DNA from: Fomitopsis serialis
Lineage: Eukaryota > Basidiomycota > Agaricomycetes > Polyporales > Fomitopsidaceae
Reading direction: 5' to 3'
Assembly: GCF_022376445.1 (NCBI RefSeq)
Contig: NW_025955496.1
Coordinates: 1 to 24,382, forward strand
DNA: 24,382 nucleotides
The notes under the pieces are model-generated. The model was given only the letters and a program-made list of their open reading frames with translations. It was not told where the DNA came from and made no database searches. A program made the position numbers and the translations under genes. The stretch's first letter is position 1, and every line of letters starts with the position of its first letter. Shown one piece after another: positions 1-11,100 of the stretch.

Positions 1-289
1 AGAGTGGACAGAGCGAGTGCGCAGCCTGCCGCCCGGCTCTGGAAGGCAGGCGCGCCCTTCGTGTTGCAACTTAATGGACCACTGAGCTCAGAGGAAATAT
101 CTCCAGTGAATTCGGCATTCAATACAAGAATTACAATCGCGGTATGTCTCCCGGACCTCACTCGGTCCAAGTCAATCTCAGGCGTCGTATACCACAGCAT
201 TGCCATAAATCACTTGGCCATTTATAACCAATATGTTACCCAATTAACGAGCTACCGTTCTTATTGCGACGTTCCTCCTTCTGCGACGC
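1..289. other. Unassigned sequence, 3' flank of the broken RlpA-like copy
   Basis: No recognisable gene. An open frame at 4-300 (+) has no family resemblance and no codon or splice structure like the real genes. This stretch lies downstream of the stop of the broken RlpA-like gene and has no visible similarity to the sequence after the stop of the intact copy at 5317, so the duplication appears to end at about the stop codon. Confidence 0.6.
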
Positions 290-860
290 TTACGGGCTGA
301 AGCCCTTGGCCTCGAAGTGCCACTCGACACCCTCAATGACACCTGGGAGAGCGGAGCACCCAGGGACTCAAATAGAGACGGGCTGAGATCTGCAAAGCAG
401 TCAGCGCAATTCCATCATCTTCAACCGAGTAGATGCTAACCGATGTCGTACTCGCCGCAGCCCTCGCACTCGTCGACGGTCTTGGCGTACTGGCTGATGC
501 CAGTGGCCGGGTTGGTATTTGCATCCACTGCGGATTCGTATGTGAGTCGCTCATCCGTTAAAGTGTGCAAACGCGCCTTACCTGGAAACAGTTTCCACCG
601 CTGCCGTAGATGAGGTGGGAGATGGCGACGACGGGGTCGCTGTTCCGTCGGTCTCACCGCAGGCACCGAGGCCCGGTAGTAGTAAGTGGCCTATCGGTGA
701 CAGTGAGCGCAGGTCATCATAGCAGCCGGAGAGAGTACTACCTTGCCGGTGTGGGTGACACGCTTCTCGAGGGCTTGGGTCTCACCACCGTCGATGGGCG
801 TGGCAGCGGCGATGGTGGTGAGGGCACCGATGAAGCAGCGAGCATGGTGAAGCGGGCCAT
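290..860 (-). pseudogene. RlpA-like double-psi beta-barrel protein, frameshifted copy
   Basis: This is the reverse-strand twin of the intact gene at 4732-5317. The four exons can be placed by homology at 742-860, 582-690, 441-527 and 290-389, with consensus GT-AG splice sites and the stop TAA at 292-290. Exon lengths are 119, 109, 87 and 100 nt against 120, 111, 88 and 101 nt in the intact copy. The missing bases lie near 833 (signal peptide), 675 and 645 (exon 2), 516 (exon 3) and 343 (exon 4). The first deletion shifts the frame after residue 9, and the shifted frame stops at the exon 1 boundary. Motifs of the family (DECEGCGEYDI, then the LSPSLFESLG-type segment) are still readable in separate frames. 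Intron 2 is also alike in the two copies (shared GAGCGACTCACATACG), so the duplication is recent. It is either a young pseudogene or a gene spoiled by uncorrected sequencing deletions. Being broken in this sequence is certain; the cause is not. Confidence 0.88.
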
Positions 861-953
861 TGCTAATGCGACTGTTTAAGAGCTTCTGGGGCAGAAGAGA
901 CGATGTGAGTTGAGGCGAGTGGGACTCGTGGAGAACTCATCCTCGACGCAAGT

Positions 954-964
954 CCTTTTATATG
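954..964 (-). promoter_or_regulatory. TATA-like element of the broken RlpA-like copy
   Basis: Reads CATATAAAAGG on the minus strand, about 95 bp before the ATG at 860. The intact copy has CATATAAGA at nearly the same distance, which supports a conserved core promoter. Confidence 0.5.
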
Positions 965-3900
965 TTGGAATCCTGATGTGGACTTCAAACTTACGAACCA
1001 CTCGTTCACAGGATTGTCGATGGTCCACGCGGGCGGCACGGCCTGGCCTGTTGCCCTTCCGACACCCAACTATGTTCGGCGCGCATCCGGCGCCGTACCC
1101 TATTGAACAGAACGTGCGCCTTTTCATGAAACTGTTTGGACTTAGCTCTGTTTGCTGCACTCTCCTGCACCAAGCGTTGCATTCGCCCTGACAGAGGACT
1201 GGGACCTCGAATGCTGACACAATGTCCGCTCTACGATCCGGTTGGGAAACACTTTGACATGGTCTGTTCCTGATGCCAGTGGGGGGCACTAATGTTGCTT
1301 GTTTTGTTATTGGGCGTGAGAAGTGCAACCGCAGACCAGATTTTGTCTGTCCATTTCGCCCTGGGCCTCGTCTGGCATGTAATACCCAGGTCAACACGGT
1401 GATATGACACTGCTGTACCGCCATAATGGTGGCGCATCGATGACAGAATATAGGTGTCGCTGAGAGCTTGAATGGCAATGTACTCAGTACTTAACGGTAC
1501 TACTTAGTCCATGAACTATGCAGGGCATCGTACTACTACTAAGGACATCGGAGCGCGATTAGAGCCAGTGTGATACCTTAGCTCAGCTCGCCAACGTGCA
1601 CGTCTATCAGCGGTGGTGCGTCTAAATCACTGAGAGACGTTGAAGGGACATCCAAGAAGGCCTGACCGCACGCGTACTAGTACAGTTGCCTAAAATGTGA
1701 ACGGGGTTCTAGCGGTGGCGGAAGAGCGCTCGCGATCGCCTCTCAACTCAATCCCCCTCCTCCTCCCCTCCTCCTGCCTTACACCTATGGCGAGACTCTC
1801 AAGCTTGTTTTTTGCACATCGCTCTAGTATAAGTTATAAACCGATATGTCACTGCCTATTCGCTGTGCCATGTTCCGCGTTTTGCCGGCGGTACGTTCCA
1901 GCCTCATCAGTATGACAGAGCGTCGCGCCGAAACGTTGGTGAACACAGGACTAAGGGCCGCTGCGGTGGCTTTGGATGGCAACATGCGATTGTCGCCGGG
2001 AAGCGAAGGACAGTGCGATACCTGGCACCGAAGTGTTTGCCCTCCGAGTCGCTTCCCGGAGGGGGAATGTACTTACCCATAAGTGCGCGCCGTCTGGACT
2101 CAGGGAAGCCCTCTGAGTCGATGCCAACGGCAGCCGCACTACCATACTTCACGCAGCAAGCTTGCGGCTACCTCTTCCACTTTCTGACGCCTCGTTTTGT
2201 GCGCGCTCTTTGACCACAGGCAACACATCTTGATGAACGCGCGGCGTTCAACAATTGGAGGCGCGAAGGCGGTTGCGAGTTATCTCAGTCGGTGAGCCGT
2301 CCACGTACTCGTGCATTTCTGCAATTTGACACATGGTATTGTTATACGCACACGCCAACGCTTGTCGTATACACCATGACGAGGCATATGCGACAGTCGT
2401 TCGCTCGGGGCGATGTCCGCACGACGGTGTATTAGCATGAGCGCGGCGCCGAGATACGCACGTTGCCTACGCTCGATGTGAGCCTGGTTTTAACCCCTGG
2501 CGCCCCGGGGCGTAAGGAGCGACGTTCTTACTAGTCATCATGATGACCCTCGGATGAATTGCTCGATGCAGCACCGTGTCCTCAGCTTCCGCCAGTACGG
2601 CGGACAAACCACCGCCTTCATATATTGAAATCCGCTGCTCCAGATACTATATTGCATTTCTCCCAAAATCCGGTGATGAGAATAAATCCCGGACTTCAAC
2701 GCGCCCGGGCCACCGCGGAAAGACAATGCGGGGTGTCGTACTTCGCAATACCACTACGCAGGTTCTTGTACACTCCCTTCGGGTGTTCGTACACCCTCCT
2801 CATCTCTCTCACCGACGTTCTCCTTGTCTCACAGTGTCCCCATGTCACAGTGCTGTCCGTCAGGTGGCACTGGCCACAGTCCCAAGTATGTCGCTCGATT
2901 ATCTGTGGGCGCGCGCCGATGATTGAACGCTCTGCTACGGAGATACAAGCGAAAATAGGTATACACCGCCTCATCAGTCATGCATGGAAGCTAAAACCGG
3001 CCAATGGGCAATTCCGTTTCAGACCCGGATCCACTGTTGATCGAGGACCGAAAGCAATTCATCGCACCGATCGGTGATCTAACGCTCATCGACGCGTCAA
3101 TCATACAAGTAAGCACATACAGGGCGGGACTGATGGAATGCGCGCTGCTGTGGTCACTCACCGGCACCATCGCCGTTACAGTATTGCATGCGATACAGAT
3201 GTCTATACTCAACAAGGCTACCGACCGGCTGCTCCTGGCGGCGGAGACCTGCCCTGGAAGCGGCTGCAGCTATCGCGCCTATAGTCTCTGGCGTCCTGAG
3301 TACCCATAGATGGGTGCGCTTCCCAGCACTCAACCGTCTACGTATGTTTCACGGGGCATCTGAGCCTCAATTTCGTCCGGCCGGTCGTGTACAACAAGGC
3401 TGATTTACTAGAGACTTCTAGCTTGTGGATGCTGCTAACGAACTCTTGCAAGGCGGCATCTGATCTCCGACAGTTCCGAGCCAGAAAACCGCTTCTCGAT
3501 TCTTCCTCACTGGGAAGGACATTGCTTTCAGCCTCGGTGGGTTGCCTTGGAGCAGCCCTCTGAAATCGCGGAGACAAAACGCATGGGCGAGCCGCCACCC
3601 AATTCCGAAATCCAGACGCTGCCGTGCCACCTAGGCCATTCAGCTATTGAAGCTGAAGTCTCAATGAGGTCCTACATATCCCCCATCCTGTGCCTAGACA
3701 GCGCGCGTCCGCGCTCGGTGCGTGACCAGCCCGGTGTAGGCGGGTTGCATGGCAGCAAGCCTCTGATAAAATTGTATATGGGTGCGCTTCCTCACTATTT
3801 TGTCATGCAAAGTTTCATGATGGACGCAGCGGCAGCACCTCCACGCAGAGCATCACGGTCGAGGCTATGTCTTGCGGCCGGGGCGTCCATCCTTTGCCAC

Positions 3901-4634
3901 CATCTAGAGACGAAGTCCCCATTAAGACGCGCTGTGAAACGGCCGCGACTCCTGGCATGATAAACCAGGGTTGTGATCCGCTGGTGCTTGCCACGCATAT
4001 CCCGGCCTGTTTTGCAGCCGTACCGCATGTAACGCCTGCGACTCCTGACAAGGAACGTTTTGTGAGTGTACTAGCTCCGGCGTAAAGGCTATTGAATAGG
4101 ACGTGCTCCTTGTATGAAACCTCGGCCATATTCTTTCGCGCTTGGGTGTGCAAAAATCATACTAGTAGAACATCGATCACTCAAGTTTCTCCAGCAGTAT
4201 TGGGTTAGGTGCAATAGCAGAGGCGTACCTCCGGGATGGTGCGGAGAGGCCAACGGGCCGCCTTCACAAATATGATTCACAGAAACCTTACCTGCATTTT
4301 TGGACGATTGCTCCATGACGATTTGTGCGGTTCGATGGCGGGACCGCAGAGCGACCGTGAGTTTGTCACTTCACTTCGTCCGAGGACATGGAACCTGATG
4401 TGTTTGACTCATTCTCCCGAAGGTAGGAGCGCCCTCTGCGGTCATTCCTCATTCAATCTGTAGGTTGCATGTTTCAATGCCAGGGCTAGGATTACGCTTT
4501 CATGCGCCCCATGTCTCCGAGCCATCCCCCGTATCGCTTAGTAGGCTGTACAGGCCTTGCTCGCAAGGCGGCTGCACCTATGTTTCACGACTTGGACGTA
4601 GACCAGCGAAGCAATTCCCGCGTCCCCCTACGAG

Positions 4635-4643
4635 CATATAAGA
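4635..4643 (+). promoter_or_regulatory. TATA box of the intact RlpA-like gene
   Basis: CATATAAGA lies 89-97 bp upstream of the ATG at 4732. The preceding TACGAGC is shared with the third copy (TACGAGC then TTCATAAAGG at 18518-18533), and the broken copy has a TATA element at the same distance. A pyrimidine-rich stretch (CTCATCTTGCTCCTC) follows, as is common near fungal transcription starts. Confidence 0.6.
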
Positions 4644-4731
4644 CCTGGCTGCTTTCCCTCATCTTGCTCCTCACCAGTTCATCTCGCCTCTCATCCAGCT
4701 TCCTTGTGTCTTCAAGCACATTTCATTAGCA

Positions 4732-5317
4732 ATGGCCCGCTTCACCATGCTCGCTGCTTTCATTGGTGCCCTCACCACCATCGCCGCTGCCACGCCCATC
4801 GACGGTAGTGAGACCCAATTCCTCGAGAAGCGTGTCACCCACACCGGCAAGGTAATGCACTCTCCAAGTTGCTCGTAATGACCCGCGCTCACTGCCACCA
4901 ATAGGCCACTTACTACTACCCGGGCCTCGGTGCCTGCGGTGAGACCGACGGCAACAGCGACCCCGTCGTTGCCATCTCCCACCTCATCTACGGCAGCGGC
5001 GGAAACTGTTTCCAGGTAATGTGTTGTCTACCTCACTGATCAACGGATGAGCGACTCACATACGGATCCACAGTGGATGCAAATCACCGACCCAGCCACT
5101 GGCATCAGCCAGTACGCCAAGACCGTCGACGAATGCGAGGGCTGTGGCGAGTACGACATCGGTCAGCTACAACTATATCGAAGAGTATTGGGTTTGTGCT
5201 GACGACTTGTCTGCAGATCTCAGCCCGTCTCTCTTCGAGTCCCTGGGTGCTCCGCTCTCCCAGGGTGTCATCCAGGGTGTCGAATGGCACTTCATGGCCA
5301 AGGGCTGGAGCCCGTAA
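4732..5317 (+). CDS. Secreted RlpA-like double-psi beta-barrel protein
   Basis: Four exons (4732-4851, 4905-5015, 5074-5161, 5217-5317) with GT-AG introns of 53, 58 and 55 nt give 139 aa. Residues 1-20 form a signal peptide. Lys33-Arg34 is a Kex2-type site just before the mature domain. The mature part is a small RlpA-like double-psi beta-barrel: Cys51 in GACGETD, PVVAISHLIYG at 60-70, Cys75 before the QW splice junction, and DECEGCGEYDI at 96-106 with Cys98 and Cys101 and the Asp typical of the fold, followed by LSPSLFESLG and a C-terminal VEWHF strand. The four cysteines could form two disulfides. In mushrooms this family is often annotated as riboflavin-aldehyde-forming enzyme or barwin/expansin-like, but its biochemical role is not settled. 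I infer an extracellular, wall- or surface-associated protein, not a proven enzyme. A near-identical broken copy lies inverted at 290-860. The ATG choice is fixed by the signal peptide. Confidence 0.9.
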
Positions 5318-5985
5318 GCTCCAGACTTGTGGTACAAACTGATAATGTACATCGGGGGATTTTGCTGTACCAAGGCTTTCTATGCATCCCTTGTCTCGAT
5401 TATGGGATTGCGCTTCATTGTGGCGATGATTATATTGGCTTGAATATAAGTGTCTTCCTCGCATCTCACAGCCTCCGCAGAGGGCCTAATTGAGGATTTT
5501 GAACGATCCTACTGTGCAGTGACCCAGCAACCTCCAGGTCTCACTATCGCCTGGTTCAGCAATTGCTCGAGTTGCGAGGAGGAGTCCAAAATCGACTGCG
5601 TTTCTCCTCCTCCTCCTCCTCACGTTTGCACTGCAAGTAGAAATCTACTTGGATCACGTGCGCGGCACGAACACCCTGATGTTGAAGTCAAGAACCCAAT
5701 AAGCTTCGTGAACAGTACTGCCATCGCTACGATAGACTAAAACAGCCTGCGATCCCACTTTTCTCTGGACTGCATTCATCACGTCAAAGATACCAGCGAA
5801 ATGAAGCGCGTTCGCACGCTGGCAACTGTCGCGGCCACCTGCATCATGCTCGAGTGCCAGTGAAGCAGTGCCAGTGAGAGGGTGAGACTCACTCAGGCGA
5901 TATACACAACTATGTACGCACAGAGTCACACATATAGCCTGTGTCGATGTCTAATCATTCCGATAACAAGTGCAGAGTGTCATTA
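5318..5985. other. Convergent intergenic region between RlpA-like gene and SDR gene
   Basis: No gene recognised. It receives the 3' ends of the RlpA-like gene (+) and the SDR gene (-), so it probably holds both 3' UTRs and terminators. Low-complexity CTCCTCCTCCTCCTC occurs at about 5606-5620, and a short direct repeat GTGCCAGTGA occurs twice, 4 bp apart, at about 5852-5877. No clear AATAAA signal was seen. Confidence 0.55.
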
Positions 5986-7189
5986 CTATGCGACTTGTTC
6001 TCCCTGAGCATCATCGAAGTCCAAATTCTCTGCCACGTCCCTCCACGCGTCCATCTCTTCGCCCAAACGCTCGTGGAAAGCCTTCGCCGCAGCATAGGTA
6101 GGCCTCCCCAGTACCAAATACAAGGGACTATTTCTATCCGCAGCTTTACCCTCGCCAGTCACCACGTCCACGAGGAGCGACATGATCTTCGTGGGGCATC
6201 CTGGGGCAGCTACCCAACGCTGTGTTAATTCCCCGTACGCCTCCTCCCGCAGCGCGTTGTAGTCGGGAATGTGGTTCTCGCTAGTCAAAGGCGCAGTGTG
6301 GATATTCTCGGTGCGGAAGCCGCCTGGTACTGCGAGGATGACGCGTACATTGAACGGTGCCACCTCTGCTGCGTAAGTCTCCGCGAAGGCTAGCGTATAT
6401 TATTGTTGAGTTGTAACGCTGCACGGAAGCATTAAGCTGACCATGAATTGCGGCTTTGCTCGCCAGATAATGTCCGGTCAGCTACAGCTTCACAGTGAGT
6501 GACCCGGTGATCTTTTCAGTTCATCAATCGACTCACGATGGTGTCCGCTTTCCAGACGGACCGACTCCCGAGGAATACAACCGTGCCTGTACGCCGCGAG
6601 CGCATTTGAGGCAACACGGCGTTGGTGGTGTTGAGCACGCCGAAGACGTTGGTTTGGAACACCGATTGAGTATGAGTCGGGCTGCAGACAAGCACATCGT
6701 ACCAGAGTGAATAAAAGAGCACCAGCGTGCTTACCTTGCTTCTTCAAGCAACGACTTGGGGGCCCAACCGGCGTTGTTGATCAGCACATCTATACGACCC
6801 CAGACCGCAAGAGCCTCGGACACGATACTCTGTATCTTCTCAGGGGGGTCCGTCAAGTCCATTTGTACGACATGAAGACGCGCGCGATCCGTCTCGGAGA
6901 GCTGGAAGTCGACTTTTGCGGGATCGCGCGCTGTGGCGACAACGTAGTCACCGCGCGAGAGTACCATGGGTACGAGTCGTTTCCCAAAGCCCGAGCTCGT
7001 TCCTGATGACCGGGAAAGGAGGCTGATATTAGTGTTGCATCTTCACGATGACTAGGCTTCGTGCATTGCGTTCGGTGCGCCTCCGATCGCCGGTGACACA
7101 GGAGACTGGTATACAGTACAGATTCTTCGCGCATGACACTCACCAGTGATCATCCATACCCTCCGCTCGGCGTGTGGAGTAGCTGACAT
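5986..7189 (-). CDS. Short-chain dehydrogenase/reductase (SDR), NAD(P)-dependent
   Basis: Five exons on the minus strand (7144-7189, 6735-7002, 6537-6681, 6442-6481, 5986-6389) with introns of 141, 53, 55 and 52 nt give 300 aa, a normal length for a classical SDR. The Rossmann cofactor motif TGTSSGFG is at residues 15-22 and is split by intron 1 inside the second glycine codon. The ARD after the second beta strand (40-42), MDLTD (63-67) and NNAG (91-94) are all present. The catalytic set is Ser144 or Ser146 with Tyr158 and Lys162 in YLASK, encoded by the 40-nt exon 4. A proline-glycine motif (VPGGFRTE) follows, as in the family. Arg41 after the second strand hints at NADPH, but cofactor and substrate cannot be told. 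No signal peptide or membrane segment is seen, so it is probably cytosolic. The start codon was chosen because the first 15 codons run directly into the glycine motif. Intron 1 is unusually long for this locus. Confidence 0.9.
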
Positions 7190-8157
7190 CGTGCTCAGTC
7201 AATCTTCACGTCTGTGTGGGAGAACCGGCCTGGAGACAACGCAACCTGATAGCTGGCTTTCATCGCATGGTAAATAAGCCTGCCAGCCCCTCATGACACA
7301 GCGATCCCGCTGACTCACGGCTGCTTTACTAGACTCAGAATCGGGGCTGCTCAACTATCAGCCACCCGATGCACATCAAATGTCCGCCGGGCTGGGCGCC
7401 CGTTGCCACTTGTACTGTTCGACGTTCAAGATTCCGAGTATCTCTCCCGGCGAAGCCATGGCCACATGCTCACGTATTATCCTGCTTTCCGGTGCTCCAT
7501 GTACAGATAAGTCGTGCGATCTGTGGATGTAGCTGCTGTTATTGGTCAGTTGCTTACTATTCCATGATGTTGCGGATGTCATAAGTAGCACCCAAGAATG
7601 GTGAGTTCGGTGCTGTGCTTCACGCGTGTTCCTCGCGCACGAAGTTCCGAGGGCGGGAAGGGTCCGCGTCAGCAGCTTCGGAAATGTCGACAAGATGTAC
7701 ACTCCACCTACTCATAGTGCACTTCTAGACGTATGCGGGCTCCTGTCGGAGCACGTCCTCGGTGTTGAACCCCGATTTCCTTGCATGGTTGTACATTGAG
7801 TGGTTTAATATACAAGTCGCGTTTACTGACTTGCCTTTCGGGCCGGCCTAGGCCTACGCCTGAGCCCCCAAGGCCTCATGCACATGATTGGGCGTCATTG
7901 TCTTCCTGAGAATACGCGTGAGCAGGAATGTACGGCAGCCATGATGCATTGCAATGTGTGCGACAACAATGAATGCGAGAATGCGAGAATGTAACAACAA
8001 CAAAGTCCACCATCATCTACAGTGTTCACCGTAGGAATTGAAGCAAGTACTAGTCCCACGGTCATTAGTCTTTCGTGAGTTCGTAATTCCAGGGAGTCCA
8101 TCGGGCACCCATTTTACAACAACAGGTTACACTCGTCCATATATCACCTTACCCACC
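7190..8157. other. Intergenic region: SDR promoter and beta-glucosidase 3' flank
   Basis: No gene recognised in 968 bp. The part next to 7190 must hold the SDR promoter, but I see no convincing TATA box there. The part next to 8158 is the beta-glucosidase 3' UTR. Open frames here (7376-7702 -, 7369-7584 +) overlap each other antisense and match no family. Confidence 0.55.
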
Positions 8158-11100
8158 TCAAATAGGGATCGCGCCCGTCAGCTTGAAGTCACGCGAACTC
8201 GCGCCGACGCTCAGCGTGAACGCCCCGCTAGGCTTCTGCCACCCCTGCGCCTCCACGTTCCACACGCTCAGCTCGTACCTGCTGATTGTGATCTCAACTG
8301 ACTGGTACTCGCCCGCTTCGATGTACACCGTGTCGAAGCCCTTCAATAAGCTCGGTGGCTCGCCGCTACCCGCGGGGAAGTGCACGTACACCTGCGGGAT
8401 CTCCGTGCCCGCGAGCGCGCCCGTGTTCTGCAGGTCGAACTGCACACTGAGGAACGGGCGGTGCAGCCAAAGCGCGACGGACGAGCCCTCGCCCTGCGGT
8501 GTCGGCGCACCCTCCGCCCATGCGGCTTCGAGATCCCAGGACGTCGGGTCGTACACCTGCGGGATGACGGTCGTCGCCAGGTTGGAGTACTCGAACGTCG
8601 TGTACGACAGCCCGAACCCGAACTCGTACCTCGGCGTGATGTTGTACTGATCGAAGCGCCGGTAGTCGTAGAACAGGCCCTCATCGTATGGGATGCTCAG
8701 AAGCGTGTCACCCTCGCCGCCAAGCACCAGGAAGACGCCGTAGTCCTCGAGCGCCTTCGCGATCGTGTAGGGCAGACGCCCAGATGGGTTGTACGCGCCG
8801 TAAAGGACGTCAACGATGGAGTTGCCGGCTTCCTGGCCAGGAGCACCTGCCCAGACAATCTGTAACAACGTCAGGCAGAGTTTCCAACAACAGAAATTCG
8901 ATCGACGTACAGCAGTGACGTTCGGGTTCTCAACCCACGGCTCGATGATCGAAGGGCCCACGGAGTGCGCGATGACGATTGTGTTCGGGTTCTGCGCCGC
9001 GACTGCGTTGATCAAGTTATCCGCGTTGTGCCAGAGCGACAGGTTGTTGCGGTCGCCAAGGTTGCCATCCACAGTGATGTACCCTTCGCCCGAGTCTGAG
9101 TTCACAAACACGAGCGCGACGTCGGACAGGTTCGCGATCGCCGCAACACCCTCCGTGTTCCAGTCAAGGTACCAGTTCGAGATGGACGTTGCATCCTGGC
9201 GTGCGCGCTCCTGCAGAGCGTCGAATGGTGAGATCAAGTACGGGAAGTTCGCGGAGCCCGAGCCCCAGCCGATGCCCAGCACGCCCTCATCGCAACCGCG
9301 GTCTGTGCACCCGTTCGCGCCCATCGCGTTGTTGCCCGCATCCGAGCCGACGACGAGGATGCTGCGTGGTGCAGCGAGCGGGAGCGCGTTGTTCGTGTTC
9401 TTCAGCAGGACTGCGCCTTCCGCACCGATCTCGCGCACGATCTTGTAGTGGTCCGCCTGCACGTCGACGTTCAGGTTGTGCACGGTGTCGTACGGATTAA
9501 AGGCGTTGAAGGACACTGTAGAGATGTCAGTCATCATGTCGACTACATCTGTCCAGATACAGGCCTACCATTCGGATAATTCTGGTCTTGACCGAGGAGG
9601 TAGTAGCCTGCCAGTATACGCGTGGCCATATCGTCCACACGCGACAACGGGATTGTGGCGTTGTTGACGAACGCAGTCAGGTTCGGGCCCCACCACGAGG
9701 TGCCGGAGCCGAGCGTGATGTCTCCGGGCATCGTCATCTGTGCGCGTCAACGGGCGAGAGCGAACGCGACGATCCGTTGATTTGGCAGGACAGCATCGCG
9801 GGAAGAAGGTTGCGTCGAAGTCGTTGAGGGTTGCCACGATCGGCCGTCGTGCGTCGATCAAACGTCAATCGACGGCGATCCGGCGGATGTACAAAGATAT
9901 GTGAGTGAGATAGTGAAGTTGTCAGCACAGTGATTCAGCGGAACAGTGAAAAAGACGCACATCAAGACCAGCCATCGCACTCAGAGTGCTCTCCTGTCCT
10001 CCCCAGTCAGACATGATGTATCCACGGAAGCCGAGCTCGCTCTTCAGCAGCTGGTTCAACGTCCTGTCGTTCTCGCACGCATACGTGTCGTTGATCATGT
10101 CTGTCGCACACATGCATTTAGCAGCGATCCCCCACAGAGCTCACAGAACAACAGACGTACTGTAACTGCACATGACGCTCGCCGTACCCGCCATCACCGC
10201 GCGCAGGAAGGGCTTGAGGTAGATCTCGTGATTCGTACGGTCATCGACGTTGGACGACTCCTGCGTGCGCTTGTACTCCTGCTCATAGTCGATGTAGTGC
10301 TTCGCGCACGCCTGCACGCCTGCAGACTGAATGCCGAGCGTCGTCTCATAAGCTGCTTCGCCGCTCAGGAAGGCATCCGTGCCAAATCCCTCCCAGTTAC
10401 GGCCACCCTGCGCAACACGACTGATCCGCAACATTCTCGTCAGAACACTAATAATAGACATAGTGACAATGAAAAACGCACCCCATGTTCATCATCGGAC
10501 CGAGTTGCACGTTGACGCCCTTCCCGCGGAATTCCTCGCCCATCTGCTGGCCACGAAGACGCATCGCCGTGCGATTCCACGTTGCTGCAGTCATAATGCC
10601 TGCTGGAAACACCGTGTTGAGATTCGTGTAGCGCACGCCGAGCGGCGAATCCTGCAGGCAGAGCCCAGGCCAATCGCCGACCTGACCGATGTTGCCGACG
10701 CAGAGGCCCTGCTCCCAGTAGGTACCTGTGGTAATGTTGACCTTCTGTTCGAGCGTGAGCGTGCTGACAAACGCTTCTGCGCGTGCGAACGCGGCGTCCC
10801 AGGCATCGGAGAAGTCAGGGACGATCTGCGGGCCGGCATTAACCACCGCAGGTGGGTAGAGCGGAGAGAGCGCAGGATAGACCGGCGGGTCGGCCGTCGG
10901 AGAGGCGACCGGGTAGGACGTGAAGGCGTATGAGGAAACTGAGAGCGTCTGCCAGCCTATGCGTTGACGTCATCAATACGATAGCAACATAGGTTCTGCT
11001 GCGGAATGGCACGTACCAACTTCAGTTCCGAGACCAGTATTATAGGGGGGTTCGCCGCCGGCCGTGGGCGAGGATGCGACAGACGCAGGGTTAGTCGGGG

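Larger units (their letters stand above)
861..4731. other. Gene-free region between the inverted RlpA-like copies
   Basis: About 3.9 kb holding the facing promoters of the two inverted RlpA-like copies and otherwise no gene I can recognise. Open frames up to 172 codons (for example 2559-3077 +, 3547-3960 +, 876-1478 -) show no known motifs and no convincing exon joining. A few degenerate repeats occur. About 40 bp near 1100 resemble about 40 bp near 4089 in the same orientation. An inverted pair CCGGGAAGCGA (about 1994-2005) / TCGCTTCCCGG (about 2048-2058) flanks about 45 bp. This could be decayed mobile-element sequence, but I see no terminal repeats, reverse transcriptase or transposase motif. 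Confidence 0.5.

Noticed and set aside
876..1478. 200-codon minus-strand open frame upstream of the broken RlpA-like copy
   Set aside because: Covers the TATA element and promoter of that copy and has a low-quality, Arg/Cys-rich translation without similarity to any family I know.
2559..3077. 172-codon open frame in the spacer
   Set aside because: No family motif, overlapped by other frames on both strands, and no supporting start or splice context.
8816..9448. 210-codon open frame on the plus strand
   Set aside because: Antisense to GC-rich exons 6 and 7 of the beta-glucosidase, whose motifs and splice phases are decisive.
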